Shown: positions 1-9,533, counted from the first letter of the stretch. The stretch: DNA of 64,000 bases from Flavobacteriales bacterium (GCA_016722445.1 JADKIZ010000014.1:1-64000), one strand, 5' to 3'. Program-made: numbers and translations. The notes: a model not told the origin generated them from the letters alone.

Positions 1-2
1 AA

Positions 3-689
3 ATCAATGAATATGGTTTAGCCACATTTTCGCGTGACCTTTATTATTCATACTCTGACAATAACGACACACTGTATTATGATGGATTGGTTGTTTCGGG
101 AAATCCATATCACTATGAACCACCAATGCCGTACTTCACGTTTCCGATGAATTTCAACGACAGCATTTATCACCATCATTTGATTTATACAACGATCGGA
201 TCGAATGGAGTACTTATTGGCTCGAGTTCGCGAAGCTGGAAATATGATGGGTTTGGCACAGTGCAACTGCCATATGGCACATTTGAAAATGTATATAGGA
301 TTAGTACTGATCAAACGGACTCAACCTATATCACGAATTTTGTCGCGAATTATCGCGAACTCATTTGGTTTCGTGCGAGTGATGGCCTGCCTATTTTGCG
401 ATTTACTGCTGCTGGCGATTTTATCAACGTACATTATTCAGGTGATGGCAGTGCCGACGTTCATGATGAATTTTCACGTGAAAGCGTTCAGGTGTATCCC
501 AATCCTGCCAATCACCTCATTCGAATCAGTGATCACCATATCGGACAAATTGAAATCTTCAATTTAACCGGACAATGTGTGGCGCAAATCAAAAAAATGA
601 ATGGTGTGTTTGATGTGAAAGATCTGCCAACAGGTGTTTATTTTGTGGGATTGCTAGATGGTCAAAAGATCCGCCTGGTGCGGGATTGA
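3..689 (+). CDS. C-terminal part of a T9SS type A cargo protein (truncated by window edge)
   Basis: The reading frame is already open at base 3, so the true start lies before the window and about 228 codons are visible. The visible part is a Tyr/Asp/Gly-rich secreted-type region with no domain I recognise. The last ~75 residues form a type A sorting domain: the motif VQVYPNPANHL, then a predicted beta-sandwich (GQIEIFNLTGQ, then LPTGVYFV) ending in a basic tail. In Bacteroidota this domain directs export through the type IX system and is then removed or anchored at the cell surface. A TTG at 87 could be read as a start, but it lies inside the continuous frame and is not needed. A strong terminator follows. 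Function beyond being a secreted or surface protein cannot be inferred. Confidence 0.85.
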   Translation: MNEYGLATFSRDLYYSYSDNNDTLYYDGLVVSGNPYHYEPPMPYFTFPMNFNDSIYHHHLIYTTIGSNGVLIGSSSRSWKYDGFGTVQLPYGTFENVYRISTDQTDSTYITNFVANYRELIWFRASDGLPILRFTAAGDFINVHYSGDGSADVHDEFSRESVQVYPNPANHLIRISDHHIGQIEIFNLTGQCVAQIKKMNGVFDVKDLPTGVYFVGLLDGQKIRLVRD

Positions 690-728
690 GTAGTTAGCGA
701 ACTTTTACAAAATAAATAAAAGAATCAA

Positions 729-759
729 GGGGTTACCACGCGTAACCCTTTTCTTTTTT
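729..759 (+). terminator. Rho-independent terminator
   Basis: GGGTTAC (730-736) and GTAACCC (742-748) form a perfect 7-bp stem around a 5-base loop and are followed by TTTTCTTTTTT. It lies 40 bases after the stop codon of the T9SS cargo gene and ends 70 bases before the next start. Confidence 0.85.
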
Positions 760-828
760 AGAAACAAACTCAAGGTTGAATGAACTTTTGCGAAAAGTGA
801 ATGTATTTGATGGCGAAATTTGCCACCT

Positions 829-3515
829 ATGTTGCGCGTAAAACTACTTCTCGTTTTTTCCATTCTCTGTGTGCAAACAATTGCTCAGGAATGGCAATTG
901 CTAACTCCGCTAACTACTAACTCTGATGTTCAAGGCTGTTCGTTTTTGGACGAACAACGTGGATTTATGGTTAAAATGACTGCAGGAGATATTTATAGAA
1001 CAGGTGATGGCGGTATGAGCTGGGATAAAATCTGGGCACCTGTAGTAACAGGTAATTTATACGACATCGAGTATGTAACTCAAGACACACTTTTTGTTTG
1101 TGGAAGTAATGGTGGGTTGTTTCGGTCTAGCGATGGTGGTAACTCTTGGGTTGACTTAAACCCTCCGACTACTCAGTGGCTTTATCAGTTGCATTTTCTG
1201 AATTCACAAGTAGGTTTTGCTTGTGGGTTTAGTGGTACCATATTGCGAACATCAGATGGAGGTGATAGTTGGCAGGTGATGACTACAGGGACCACAAACA
1301 GGTTGTGGGGAATGGCGTTTCCAAGCGACACCATCGGATATGTTGCAGGCTGGAGTGGCACCATTCTCAAAACAATTGATGGAGGATTGAATTGGGCGCC
1401 ATTGACATCAGGAAGTACAGCCTCTTTTCAATCTGTTTCTTTTGTGGATGAATTGACGGGATTTGTATGTGGGTCTTCAGGAACAATATTGAAAACAACC
1501 AACGGAGGAACTTCATGGACGCAGCAGATAAGCGGAGGAAGCAATACGTTGAATTATATTCATTTTCGCAATGCATCTGTCGGTTGGGCGGCTGGTTCTC
1601 TCGGCGCCTATTACACCACCACGAATGGTGGCACAACATGGAATACAGCCGGCAACCAAGGAAGCAATGATATTCTTTGTGGTACCTATATATCGAGCAA
1701 TGCATCTTTTCTGATGGGAGACAGACAGATTAGCAAAAGCACGAATGATGGTTCAACTTGGACGGTGATTAAAAATGCTGTGACGAATTCTAGGTTCGAT
1801 GCTGTGTGGTTTCAAAGCGATCTTGTTGGAACAGCTGTTGGTTCAGTGGGTGTTCTTGGTGAAGAAATAACCAGACTGGTATTGTGCAAACAACAGATGG
1901 CGGACAGACATGGTCAATCAGGCAACAAGGTTCTGGTGGAGGTTGGTATGCGGTACATTTTCCAACAAGTAATACCGGATATGTTGCGGGTGCAAGTGGT
2001 TTGGCCAAAACAACAAATGGTGGAACGAGTTGGACTTATACGACTCCTTTCACCTCATCATCTCCTGAATGCATGTGGTTCACTTCAGATCAAGTAGGCT
2101 GTGTCGGTTCTACGTTGTTATCTTCAGGAATTTGTCAAACAACCAACGGAGGAAGTACTTTTTCATGTGGAACGAATCAGGCGGGGTCGGCCATGCAATT
2201 TGTCAATGTCAACGTGGGTTACACGGTGCATACAGGTTCCGCCGCAACCTTTTTTAAAACCACTGATGGCGGCTCCACATGGGTCAATATGCCGGGCATG
2301 GGTGGTAGTAATGGTAGCCTTCACTTCATATCTGAAACTGAAGGTTGGGTCGGGTCTGTGGGTTCAGTATGGCACACCACTGATGGTGGTTTGAATTGGA
2401 CGCAGGCGTATGCCGGAGGTGCTGATTACATCATTGCCATTCATTTTTACACACCGACAACAGGATATATAGTTGACAATTATGGTGGACTATACAAATC
2501 TACTGATGGGGGCGCAAACTGGGAGTCGGTATTGGTTGGTGATGTGGCTCTTGCAAGTGCGCAGTTCACCGAAAATTATTGTTATGGTGGTGGTTTTGCC
2601 GGCGAAATCTTTCGCGCGGAATTAGGATGCGGCGCGTTTCAAGCTGGTAATATCATCGGCGATGATGAATGGTGTGAAAACCATATTGGGACCTTCAGTG
2701 TAGGATTCATTGAGAGTGTAACAAGTTATGATTGGACGCTTCCAGATGGCTGGACGGGCGCCACAAACGCTTTTACCATACAGCCGATTGCAAGCGATCA
2801 GTCCGGATTGGTGAGCGTTACTGTTACAAATACATGTGGTTTTCAATCAACAGTATATTATGATGTCACTGTGACGCCACTTGTTGAAACGCCTGTTATT
2901 GTCGGACCCTCAACTGTTTGTTCCGGAGGAGCCGCAACTTATACTGTTGTGGATGATCCAGCCGCGTCAACCTTTGATTGGTCTGTCACTGTTGGTGCGT
3001 TTACTGAAAATGGTGATCAGGTGACGATTAACAATGCACAACAAGCAGGTTTGGTTTATGTGCAATCAAGTAATGAATGTGGAGTCTCTTCCTGGGTTTC
3101 TGTAAATGTTGGACTGGCAACGCCGCCAGTTGTGACGTGGAGTTTTGAAGATGACTTTTGTATCAGCGATCTCACCGCGCTCATTGGAGGTCTGCCCGCC
3201 GGAGGAATTTATTCAGGTCCCGGAGTTGTGGATGGTGTTTTCGATCCATCTGCTTTGGGTGAAGGAAATTACACGTTGAATTATCATTACGAATCAACTC
3301 CTGGATGTGCAGGTGATGCAACACAAGAGGTGACGGTGTATTCGAATGTTTTATTACCAGCGAACTTCAACAACGATTGTGAAGTAGACGAGCTCGATCT
3401 GTTGGTCCTGATGGATCAATTTGGTTGTTTGGGAAACTGTTCAGCTGATTTGAATAACAGCGGAGTTGTTGGTACCGATGATCTGATGATTTTGATGGGC
3501 ATGCTCACCAATTGA
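829..3515 (+). CDS. Secreted BNR/YCF48-type repeat protein with dockerin-like C-terminus (one apparent frameshift)
   Basis: The start is taken at ATG 829, giving a clean signal peptide (MLRVKLLLVFSILCVQTIAQ); a TTG nine bases upstream is in frame but unlikely. About 13 repeats carry the T-D/N-GG-x-x-W signature (for example RTSDGGDSW, KTTNGGTSW, KSTDGGANW), typical of BNR/YCF48 beta-propeller blades. Two Ig/PKD-like segments follow from ~2640 to 3340. The last ~50 residues hold two Asp-rich calcium-loop-like motifs (DCEVDELDLLVLMDQ and DLNNSGVVGTDDLMILMG) resembling dockerin repeats. No YPNP-type sorting domain follows. The gene is split: the first frame reads to ~1864 and the second resumes at ~1866 with NNQTGIVQTTDGGQTW. 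One added A in the A-run at 1865-1867 restores a continuous protein of ~895 residues. It ends in a bidirectional terminator shared with the convergent DUF1456 gene. Substrate or ligand unknown. Confidence 0.8.
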
Positions 3516-3536
3516 AAAACACTACCTGTGTTTTTT
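3515..3536. terminator. Bidirectional terminator overlapping the 3' end of the DUF1456 gene
   Basis: AAAAACAC (3515-3522) pairs with GTGTTTTT (3528-3535) around the 5-base loop TACCT. The run of T on either strand makes it usable in both directions. The TAG stop of the minus-strand gene (3522-3524) lies at the loop edge, so the hairpin serves two convergent genes separated by only 6 bases. Confidence 0.7.
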
Positions 3537-3839
3537 ATCTGAAAGACTTCCCGGAGCTTTGAGTTGTGGTTTCTGATTTGGCTTAGGCGGTTTCGCCACG
3601 GGTTTTTCCGTTGACTTCTCGGGCATAGGACCACGAAGATGTACGATGAGTCCATTCAAAAAATTTCGCAACAACTGATCGCCACAAGGTTTGAATTTTG
3701 GGTGATCTTCATTTCTGAAGATGGCACCCAACTCTGATTCGGTGATATCGAAATCTGCCAGCTTCAGGATGTGGACTATTTCTGTGTCACGTAATTTCAA
3801 AGCTACGCGCAGCTTTTTCATGATATCGTTATTGGTCAT
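3522..3839 (-). CDS. DUF1456 family protein, single-repeat form (YehS-like)
   Basis: The 105-residue protein begins MTNNDIMKKLRVALKLRD and carries the family features: a K-L-R-x-A-L helix, the segment ITESELGAIFRNEDHPKF, then CGDQLLRNFLNGL. E. coli YehS has two copies of this ~65-residue unit; this protein has one, followed by a Pro/Lys-rich tail of ~35 residues that looks disordered. No biochemical function is established for the family. The gene stands alone, is convergent with the BNR protein gene and terminates in the shared hairpin. ATG 3839 is the only plausible start. Identification as DUF1456 rests on recalled family motifs, not a search. Confidence 0.8.
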   Translation of the reverse strand: MTNNDIMKKLRVALKLRDTEIVHILKLADFDITESELGAIFRNEDHPKFKPCGDQLLRNFLNGLIVHLRGPMPEKSTEKPVAKPPKPNQKPQLKAPGSLSDKKHR

Positions 3840-4059
3840 TGTATTGAAATATGATTGTGTTGCTTGGTTTTTTTAAACCTTAAACCCAAATCATGCAGTC
3901 GAAATCTATTACAGCGCTGAAAGCCTTCAATGACGGTCACTTCCTCGATTTTTATTTTCACAGTATGAATGATACGCTTTCAAATAAAAATCTTGCGGGA
4001 GCGCCCGTCCTTTTTGGCTTTTAGCGCTTCATCACGATCCCGCCTGCATGATTTGGCTT
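3840..4059. other. Intergenic segment with a possible composite stem
   Basis: No gene was assigned here. The segment separates the DUF1456 start from the terminator of the S9 peptidase. It contains GCGGGAGCGC (3995-4004), whose halves can pair with CCCGC (4039-4043) and GCGCT (4024-4028), in a patch visibly richer in G and C than its surroundings. An open 43-codon frame on the plus strand (3893-4024) has no recognisable product. It could be a structured RNA, an intergenic repeat or the remnant of a gene. Confidence 0.35.
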
Positions 4060-4095
4060 AAAAAAACAGCGGGTCATGACCCGCCGTTTCTTTTT
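4060..4095 (-). terminator. Terminator of the S9 peptidase gene (perfect 16-base palindrome)
   Basis: GCGGGTCATGACCCGC at 4069-4084 is a perfect palindrome, with further pairing of AAC and GTT outside one mismatch. Read on the minus strand it is followed by a run of seven T (4066-4060). It lies ~25 bases beyond the stop codon of the minus-strand peptidase gene. Confidence 0.8.
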
Positions 4096-4109
4096 GTTTT
4101 GAGTTGCTT

Positions 4110-6282
4110 TTATTCTTTTATACCGAGAAGATCAAACATGAAAACGTATTCCAATGCGACTTCTTTGAGTGCTTCGAATCTTCCGCTTTTTCCTCCGTGT
4201 CCAGCATCCATGTTGCACCAGAAGAGCAACAAGTTTTGATCGGTTTTCATCTCACGCATTTTGGCCACATATTTAGCAGGCTCCCAATACTGTACTTGAC
4301 TGTCCCAATAACCAGATGTAACGAGAATATTCGGATAATTTTTAGCTTCAATATTATCGTAAGGAGAATATGATTTCATGTAATCATAATACTCCTTGTT
4401 TTTTGGATTACCCCATTCATCAAACTCGAAAGTTGTGAGTGGAATGGTTTCATCCAACATGGTTGTAACAACATCCACAAAAGGAACAGCACTCACTACA
4501 CCACGCCACAAATCTGGTCGCATGTTGGTTACTGCACCCATCAACAAACCGCCAGCGCTACCACCCATGGCAAAGAGTTTTTCTTGGTTGGTGTATTTCT
4601 GTGCAACGAGGTAATCTGCGCAATCTATGAAGTCTGTGAATGTGTTTTTCTTCTTCAATAGTTTTCCGTCTTCATACCAATGACGTCCCATTTCTTGTCC
4701 GCCACGGATATGTGCGATGGCGTATACAAAACCACGATTGAGCAAAGAGAGTCGCGTAGAGGAAAACCCAGCATCCATCGTAGCGCCGTATGAACCATAT
4801 GCATAAAGCAACAATGGCGCATTACCATCGAGTTTGGTTCCTTTTTTATATACCAAAGAAACCGGAACTTTGGTGCCATCTTTGGCTGTTGCATAAAGAC
4901 GTTCACTTTGATAATCCTGAGGGTTGTGACCGCCAACCACTTCTTGTTGTTTTTTCAAAGTGCGTTCATGAGTGGTCATGTTGTAATCGTATGTGCTCGC
5001 AGGTGTTGTCATGCTGCTATAGCCATAACGAAGGATGTCAGTATTGAAATCCGGATTGGCGCCAACACCAGCAGCGTAAGCAGGATCTTGAAACTCCATA
5101 TAGTGTTCACTGCGATCGCTCCATTTGATCATGCGCAATTGTGTGAGTCCATTTTTTCTTTCGTCAACGACAAGAAAATCGCGAAAAATTTCGATTCCTT
5201 CCAACAAAACATCCTCGCGGTGTGCTATCACTTCTGTCCAATTCTCTTTTGTTGTAGCGTTTTCAGGGCACTCCATCAAGCGGAAGTTTTTTGCCAGATA
5301 ATTTGTGGTGATGTAAAATTTATCCCCATAGTGGTCGATGCTGTATTCGAGATCTCTTTCGCGCGGTTGAATGAGGCGAAATTCTCCATTGGGATTGGAT
5401 GCATCCAAAACGCGATACTCATTACTTAAAGTTTGATGTGAACCGATGACCAAATATTTTTTGCTTTTGGTTCTGGAAACAAAGCAATGAAACTCTTCAT
5501 TGTCTTCTTGGAAAACCAATACGTCTTTCTCTTGTGATGTGCCCAAGGCGTGTCTCCAGATTTGGAATTCTCGAAGTGTTGTTGGATCTTTTTTCACATA
5601 AAAAACAGTCTTATTATCAGCAGCCCAAACAGGACTACCGGCAAGACCTTCGAGTTTATCTGAAAGCATCTCTCCTGTTGTGAGATTTTTGAATGATGCG
5701 TTGTAAATTCTTCTGCTCACTACGTCTTCACTGTAACACATCAGCGCGTTATCATCTGTGATATCAATACCACCTAAAGCCCAATAATCGTGACCAGCAG
5801 CCATGGCTGGACCATCGATCAGACTTTCTTCTGTTGGGTTTTCCATGGTTTCTTTTGCGACAATTGATCGCATAATCCTTGCCTGCTATAAATTTGGTAT
5901 AGTACCAATATCCATTGTCTTTCACTGGTACACTCTGATCGTCTTCTTTGATACGGCCTTTCATTTCTTCAAAAAGTTTCTTCTGAAACTCTTCTGTATG
6001 GGCCAATACTTTTTTGGTGTAATCGTTTTCTGCGTTGAGATAATCGAGTACATCTTTGGTTTGTTGGTCGCGTGATTCGGCAGGAGCATTTTTTTGCTCG
6101 TCAGACAAACGCATCCAGTAATAATTGTCGACACGGGTATCTCCGTGTTCAGTGAGGTTGTAAGGAATTTTTTTAGCCATAGGAGGCGGGGGTAAAACAG
6201 TATTTGTTTTTTGTTGTTGATCTGAGTTGCACGAGGACAATGCAAGTGCCAACACAGCGGTGAGGATAAAAGGTTTTAACAT
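4110..6282 (-). CDS. S9A family oligopeptidase B / prolyl oligopeptidase-like lipoprotein (one apparent frameshift)
   Basis: Serine peptidase of the S9 family, which cleaves short peptides. The N-terminus is a lipoprotein signal (MLKPFILTAVLALALSSCNS; lipobox LSSC), so it is probably anchored in the periplasm or outer membrane. The N-terminal propeller has typical sequences (DNYYWMRLSD, NGYWYYTKF, AMAAGHDYWALGG). In the C-terminal hydrolase the triad is visible: Ser in MGGSAGGLLMG, Asp in SGYWDSQVQYWEP and His in MDAGHGGKSGR. The reading frame breaks at the T-run 5853-5856 (an A-run in the gene). Removing one base joins GKDYAINCRK to ETMENPTEES and yields ~723 residues, normal for the family. 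All catalytic residues are intact, so I treat it as one gene with a sequence error or a very recent mutation. A dyad sits at its predicted promoter. Confidence 0.85.
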
Positions 6283-6303
6283 TTATAGGTGTGGGTTGGG
6301 TGG

Positions 6304-6353
6304 CGAATATAAGGACGCCGTCCAGGTTAATGGTAGTTGAATGACGGACGGCG
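6304..6353 (-). promoter_or_regulatory. Possible promoter and operator-like dyad upstream of the S9 peptidase
   Basis: Read on the minus strand, TATATTCG (6311-6304) differs at one base from the Bacteroidetes -7 box TAnnTTTG. Directly upstream lies an 8-bp inverted repeat: CGCCGTCC at 6316-6323 and GGACGGCG at 6346-6353, 22 bases apart. The arms flank where the -33 region would be, a position suited to a regulator. No -33 TTTG is evident. Confidence 0.35.
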
Positions 6354-6568
6354 AGTCACGCGATATTCGACAAACCAATTATACCATTTTCTAGCAAAGT
6401 ATTGTAGTGGTGTTGCACCTCAACGATTTGCATGCATCGCACTATTGTTTATTTATTCAATCTAACAATTAGGCCGGATGTGTGTTCGCGACTTCTTAGG
6501 GTTGATAGAGACTGAATTGTATTTTCTGTATGCAACATTTCAGGCTTGAATTGTATCTATTGCGCAGG

Positions 6569-8176
6569 ATGAGGGTTTTAATCTTTTTTTGGCTTTTGGT
6601 GATTTCTGTTTTATCGACGGATGCACAAAACTGTGCTTGCGGTCAGAATATCAATTTGTTTTTTAATGGTGATTTTGAAACAGGGAATATTGCCCCCTCT
6701 TCAACTCAAATGAGCGTATGGAATGTCAACTGCAATGAAACGTTTGGTTGCTATGATGTGATTGCTTCAACTTCGGAAGTTGGCGGACAATTCAACGGTT
6801 GGCCTCACGGAGGAAGTCAATTTATGTTTGTAGATGGGCAAGACGAATCTCTATCGGGAGAACCACAAACGGTATGGGAACAAACAGTAGACTGTCTCAT
6901 ACCCGGTGAAACTTATGCCTTCAAATTTTGGCTGTTGGGTTGTAGTGGATTTGGCGACATCTTCGTTCTTGATGCCGAAGTGGACGCCAATGGTGTAACG
7001 ACATGGTTGAATCCCAACACACTCATCAATACCATGATGCCTATAAGCAGCAATCCATTGAATTGGCAACAATATTCTTTTAACTGGATTGCCACAACCG
7101 AAGTCGCAACGTTCAGACTTGAACAAATCAATTTTGGGTCTGGAGGTTTCGATTTTGGACTCGATGATATTCGTTTAATTGGTGATTCAGGCATGGAGTT
7201 GACGGGTGAAATCAGTGCTCTAGATGCTGGTTGTGATGGCTCACCAGGAAGTATATCTGTTACTGGTCTGACGGGAAGCGGAAGTTATTTATTCGAGTTG
7301 ATGCAAAATGGAGTTGTATTGGCAACGAACAATCAGGGCGTTTTCGAGGTTGCTGTTGCAGGAGATTATGTGGTCAGGATTACAGATGGTCTAAATTGTG
7401 AAACCGCATTGTCTGTTACAGTGAATGAGAACGCGCAGATAAGCGCTAGCTATAGTTTGACTCAACCAACTTGTCGTAACCTTGGTGAAATCTCCGTGAC
7501 TCCAGTGAGTGGTACACCACCCTTTTTGCTATTCGCAAACGATCAATTGCTGAGTGATTTTCATTTGGATATCACCGAAGGATTCTGGCACATGGTTCTA
7601 CGTGATGCTAATGGTTGCGAGTCTGATTCTTTGATGATAGCCACCATTGATCAACCTGTTGTTGCAGATTTTGTGATTGAACAAATTGAACCCGAAATCA
7701 TCCTTCTCAATGAGAGTATTCATGCCAATGAATTTGTTTGGTCGTTGAATGGAGATAGTGTTGGGGTTTCATCTGATCTCACACTGAGTGATCTGGTCGC
7801 AGGTAATTGGATTATTCAGTTGAATGCCATCGACACGAATACCGGTTGTTCAGATAGTATCCAAAAGATCATTCATTTGAAAGATGATTTCAATTGGTAT
7901 GTACCGAATTGTATTACACCAGATGGCGATGGGATCAACGATATTTTTCTTCCGAGATGCAATCTCGAAAAAATATCCACCTATCATTTATCCATTTATA
8001 ACCGATGGGGCGATTGCATTTTTGTAAGTGAAAACCCCGAATCCCCATGGTATGGACAAGTACATGATGGGGATTACTTTGCACAGGATAATTGTTATGT
8101 CTGGCGACTGGCCTATCGAAGGAGGGACATGATGGGTGATTATTCTCTTGAAGGTCATGTTACACTCATTCGCTAG
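6569..8176 (+). CDS. T9SS type B (gliding motility-associated C-terminal domain) secreted protein
   Basis: The start is placed at ATG 6569, which gives the signal peptide MRVLIFFWLLVISVLSTDAQ; an ATG at 6530 would add 13 residues before it. Residues ~20-220 look like a carbohydrate-binding or jelly-roll domain (LFFNGDFETGN, then FGLDDIRLIGDSG). Three Ig-like or PKD-like segments follow, with paired cysteines. The last ~90 residues are the type B sorting domain: the signature ITPDGDGINDIFLP, then LSIYNRWGD and a tail GDYSLEGHVTLIR. In this phylum such proteins are exported by the type IX system and often stay attached to the cell surface. The gene stands alone between divergent and tandem neighbours. 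Ligand unknown. Confidence 0.85.
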   Translation: MRVLIFFWLLVISVLSTDAQNCACGQNINLFFNGDFETGNIAPSSTQMSVWNVNCNETFGCYDVIASTSEVGGQFNGWPHGGSQFMFVDGQDESLSGEPQTVWEQTVDCLIPGETYAFKFWLLGCSGFGDIFVLDAEVDANGVTTWLNPNTLINTMMPISSNPLNWQQYSFNWIATTEVATFRLEQINFGSGGFDFGLDDIRLIGDSGMELTGEISALDAGCDGSPGSISVTGLTGSGSYLFELMQNGVVLATNNQGVFEVAVAGDYVVRITDGLNCETALSVTVNENAQISASYSLTQPTCRNLGEISVTPVSGTPPFLLFANDQLLSDFHLDITEGFWHMVLRDANGCESDSLMIATIDQPVVADFVIEQIEPEIILLNESIHANEFVWSLNGDSVGVSSDLTLSDLVAGNWIIQLNAIDTNTGCSDSIQKIIHLKDDFNWYVPNCITPDGDGINDIFLPRCNLEKISTYHLSIYNRWGDCIFVSENPESPWYGQVHDGDYFAQDNCYVWRLAYRRRDMMGDYSLEGHVTLIR

Positions 8177-8378
8177 GTGTCGGGGGTTCTAACATTTTCA
8201 TACAACGATTCTACTTTTGTCTACAAGCAAAAATGGCACCCGTTCATTTGTGCTGTTGTTCATCAAGTATGTTTATTCGGTAAAATTTACCTCAACCTAA
8301 TTGTGGAAAGAACCTCACGTGAGGATGTCCATGAGGTTGGAATCACCAATTAAATTCGCTGCTTCATACAAAGTTGAT

Positions 8379-9350
8379 ATGGCACGCATTCTTACCGGTA
8401 TTCAAAGTACAGGGACACCACACCTTGGCAATATCCTGGGCGCAATCAAACCCGCTATTGCGGCTGGGTTGGACCCCTCCAATGATTCGTTTTTATTCAT
8501 TGCGAATCTTCATACGCTCACTCAGATCAAGGATGCGGCGCTGTTAAGGGAGTATACTTATTCCGTGGCATCCACATGGTTGGCCTTTGGACTTGACACC
8601 AAGCGTACCACGTTTTATCGTCAAAGCGATGTACCGGAAGTGACAGAACTTACTTGGTATCTTTCCTGTTTTACACCATATCCTATGCTTGCCAATGCTC
8701 ATAGTTTCAAGGATAAAAGTGACCGTTTGAGCGATGTGAATTCCGGATTGTTTACCTATCCTGTATTGATGGCTGCAGACATTTTGCTTTATGATGCCAA
8801 TGTGGTTCCAGTTGGGAAGGACCAACTTCAACATCTTGAAATCACCCGGGATATAGCTGAAACATTTAACCGCAAAATGGGTGAAGTGCTTGTTGTTCCT
8901 GAGGCGAAAGTGAGCAAAGAAACCATGTATGTTCCTGGAACAGACGGACAGAAGATGAGCAAGAGTTATGGCAACTTCATCAATGTTTTTTTACCGGAAA
9001 AAGAGCTGAAAGATGTTGTCAATAAAAAAATAGTGACGGATGCCACAGCGCTGGAGGATCCAAAAGATGCGGAAGGAAGCATTGTATATCAACTTTATAA
9101 ACTCATGACTCCAGAAAGCGTTTCTGTTGAAATGAAACAAAAGTTAGAAGCCGGTGGCTATGGGTGGGGACACGCTAAAAAAGACCTGTTAGGCGCCATT
9201 ATCGATGGTTATGCCAATGAGCGCTCCGAATACAACAAATTGATGTCCGATTTGCCAGAGTTGGAAGCGCGATTACTCGAGGGTGCCGATAAGGCGCGTC
9301 AAACAGCGGCAGCTACGCTTTCGCGGGTGCGAAATGTCCTTGGATATTGA
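8379..9350 (+). CDS. trpS: Tryptophan--tRNA ligase
   Basis: Class I aminoacyl-tRNA synthetase that charges tRNA-Trp. ATG 8379 gives the expected N-terminus MARILTGIQSTGTPHLGN, in which PHLGN is the HIGH-type ATP-binding motif. An open frame reaches back to 8301 but adds unconserved sequence. The KMSKS motif is present in GQKMSKSYGN, and the substrate-recognition segment around GKDQLQHLEITRDIA is intact. At 323 residues it is normal for a bacterial TrpRS. It is a single gene between two secreted-protein genes, with no visible attenuator or T-box. Confidence 0.95.
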   Translation: MARILTGIQSTGTPHLGNILGAIKPAIAAGLDPSNDSFLFIANLHTLTQIKDAALLREYTYSVASTWLAFGLDTKRTTFYRQSDVPEVTELTWYLSCFTPYPMLANAHSFKDKSDRLSDVNSGLFTYPVLMAADILLYDANVVPVGKDQLQHLEITRDIAETFNRKMGEVLVVPEAKVSKETMYVPGTDGQKMSKSYGNFINVFLPEKELKDVVNKKIVTDATALEDPKDAEGSIVYQLYKLMTPESVSVEMKQKLEAGGYGWGHAKKDLLGAIIDGYANERSEYNKLMSDLPELEARLLEGADKARQTAAATLSRVRNVLGY

Positions 9351-9432
9351 GGGCAGAAGTGTGGAATTTGTCGCAGTTTGGCATCTACTATTGAGTTACC
9401 GTGACATGACGGTGTTGATTGTACACTTATTT

Positions 9433-9462
9433 TTTGTTTGTACCCCCACTTTGCTACATTTG
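9433..9462 (+). promoter_or_regulatory. Bacteroidetes-type promoter of the first giant gene
   Basis: TTTG at 9433-9436 is followed 18 bases later by TACATTTG at 9455-9462, an exact match to TAnnTTTG. Transcription would begin near 9469, giving a leader of ~65 bases before ATG 9534. Confidence 0.65.
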
Positions 9463-9533
9463 CTTAACCTAATTATTAGCATTCAAGAAAATTCTATCTG
9501 ACTCACTACGGTCGGTTGATTAACCTTAATTTC

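Noticed and set aside
3893..4024. Plus-strand open frame of 43 codons between DUF1456 and the S9 peptidase genes
   Set aside because: No recognisable family, no promoter or ribosome site, and it overlaps the GC-rich composite stem, so coding is not supported.
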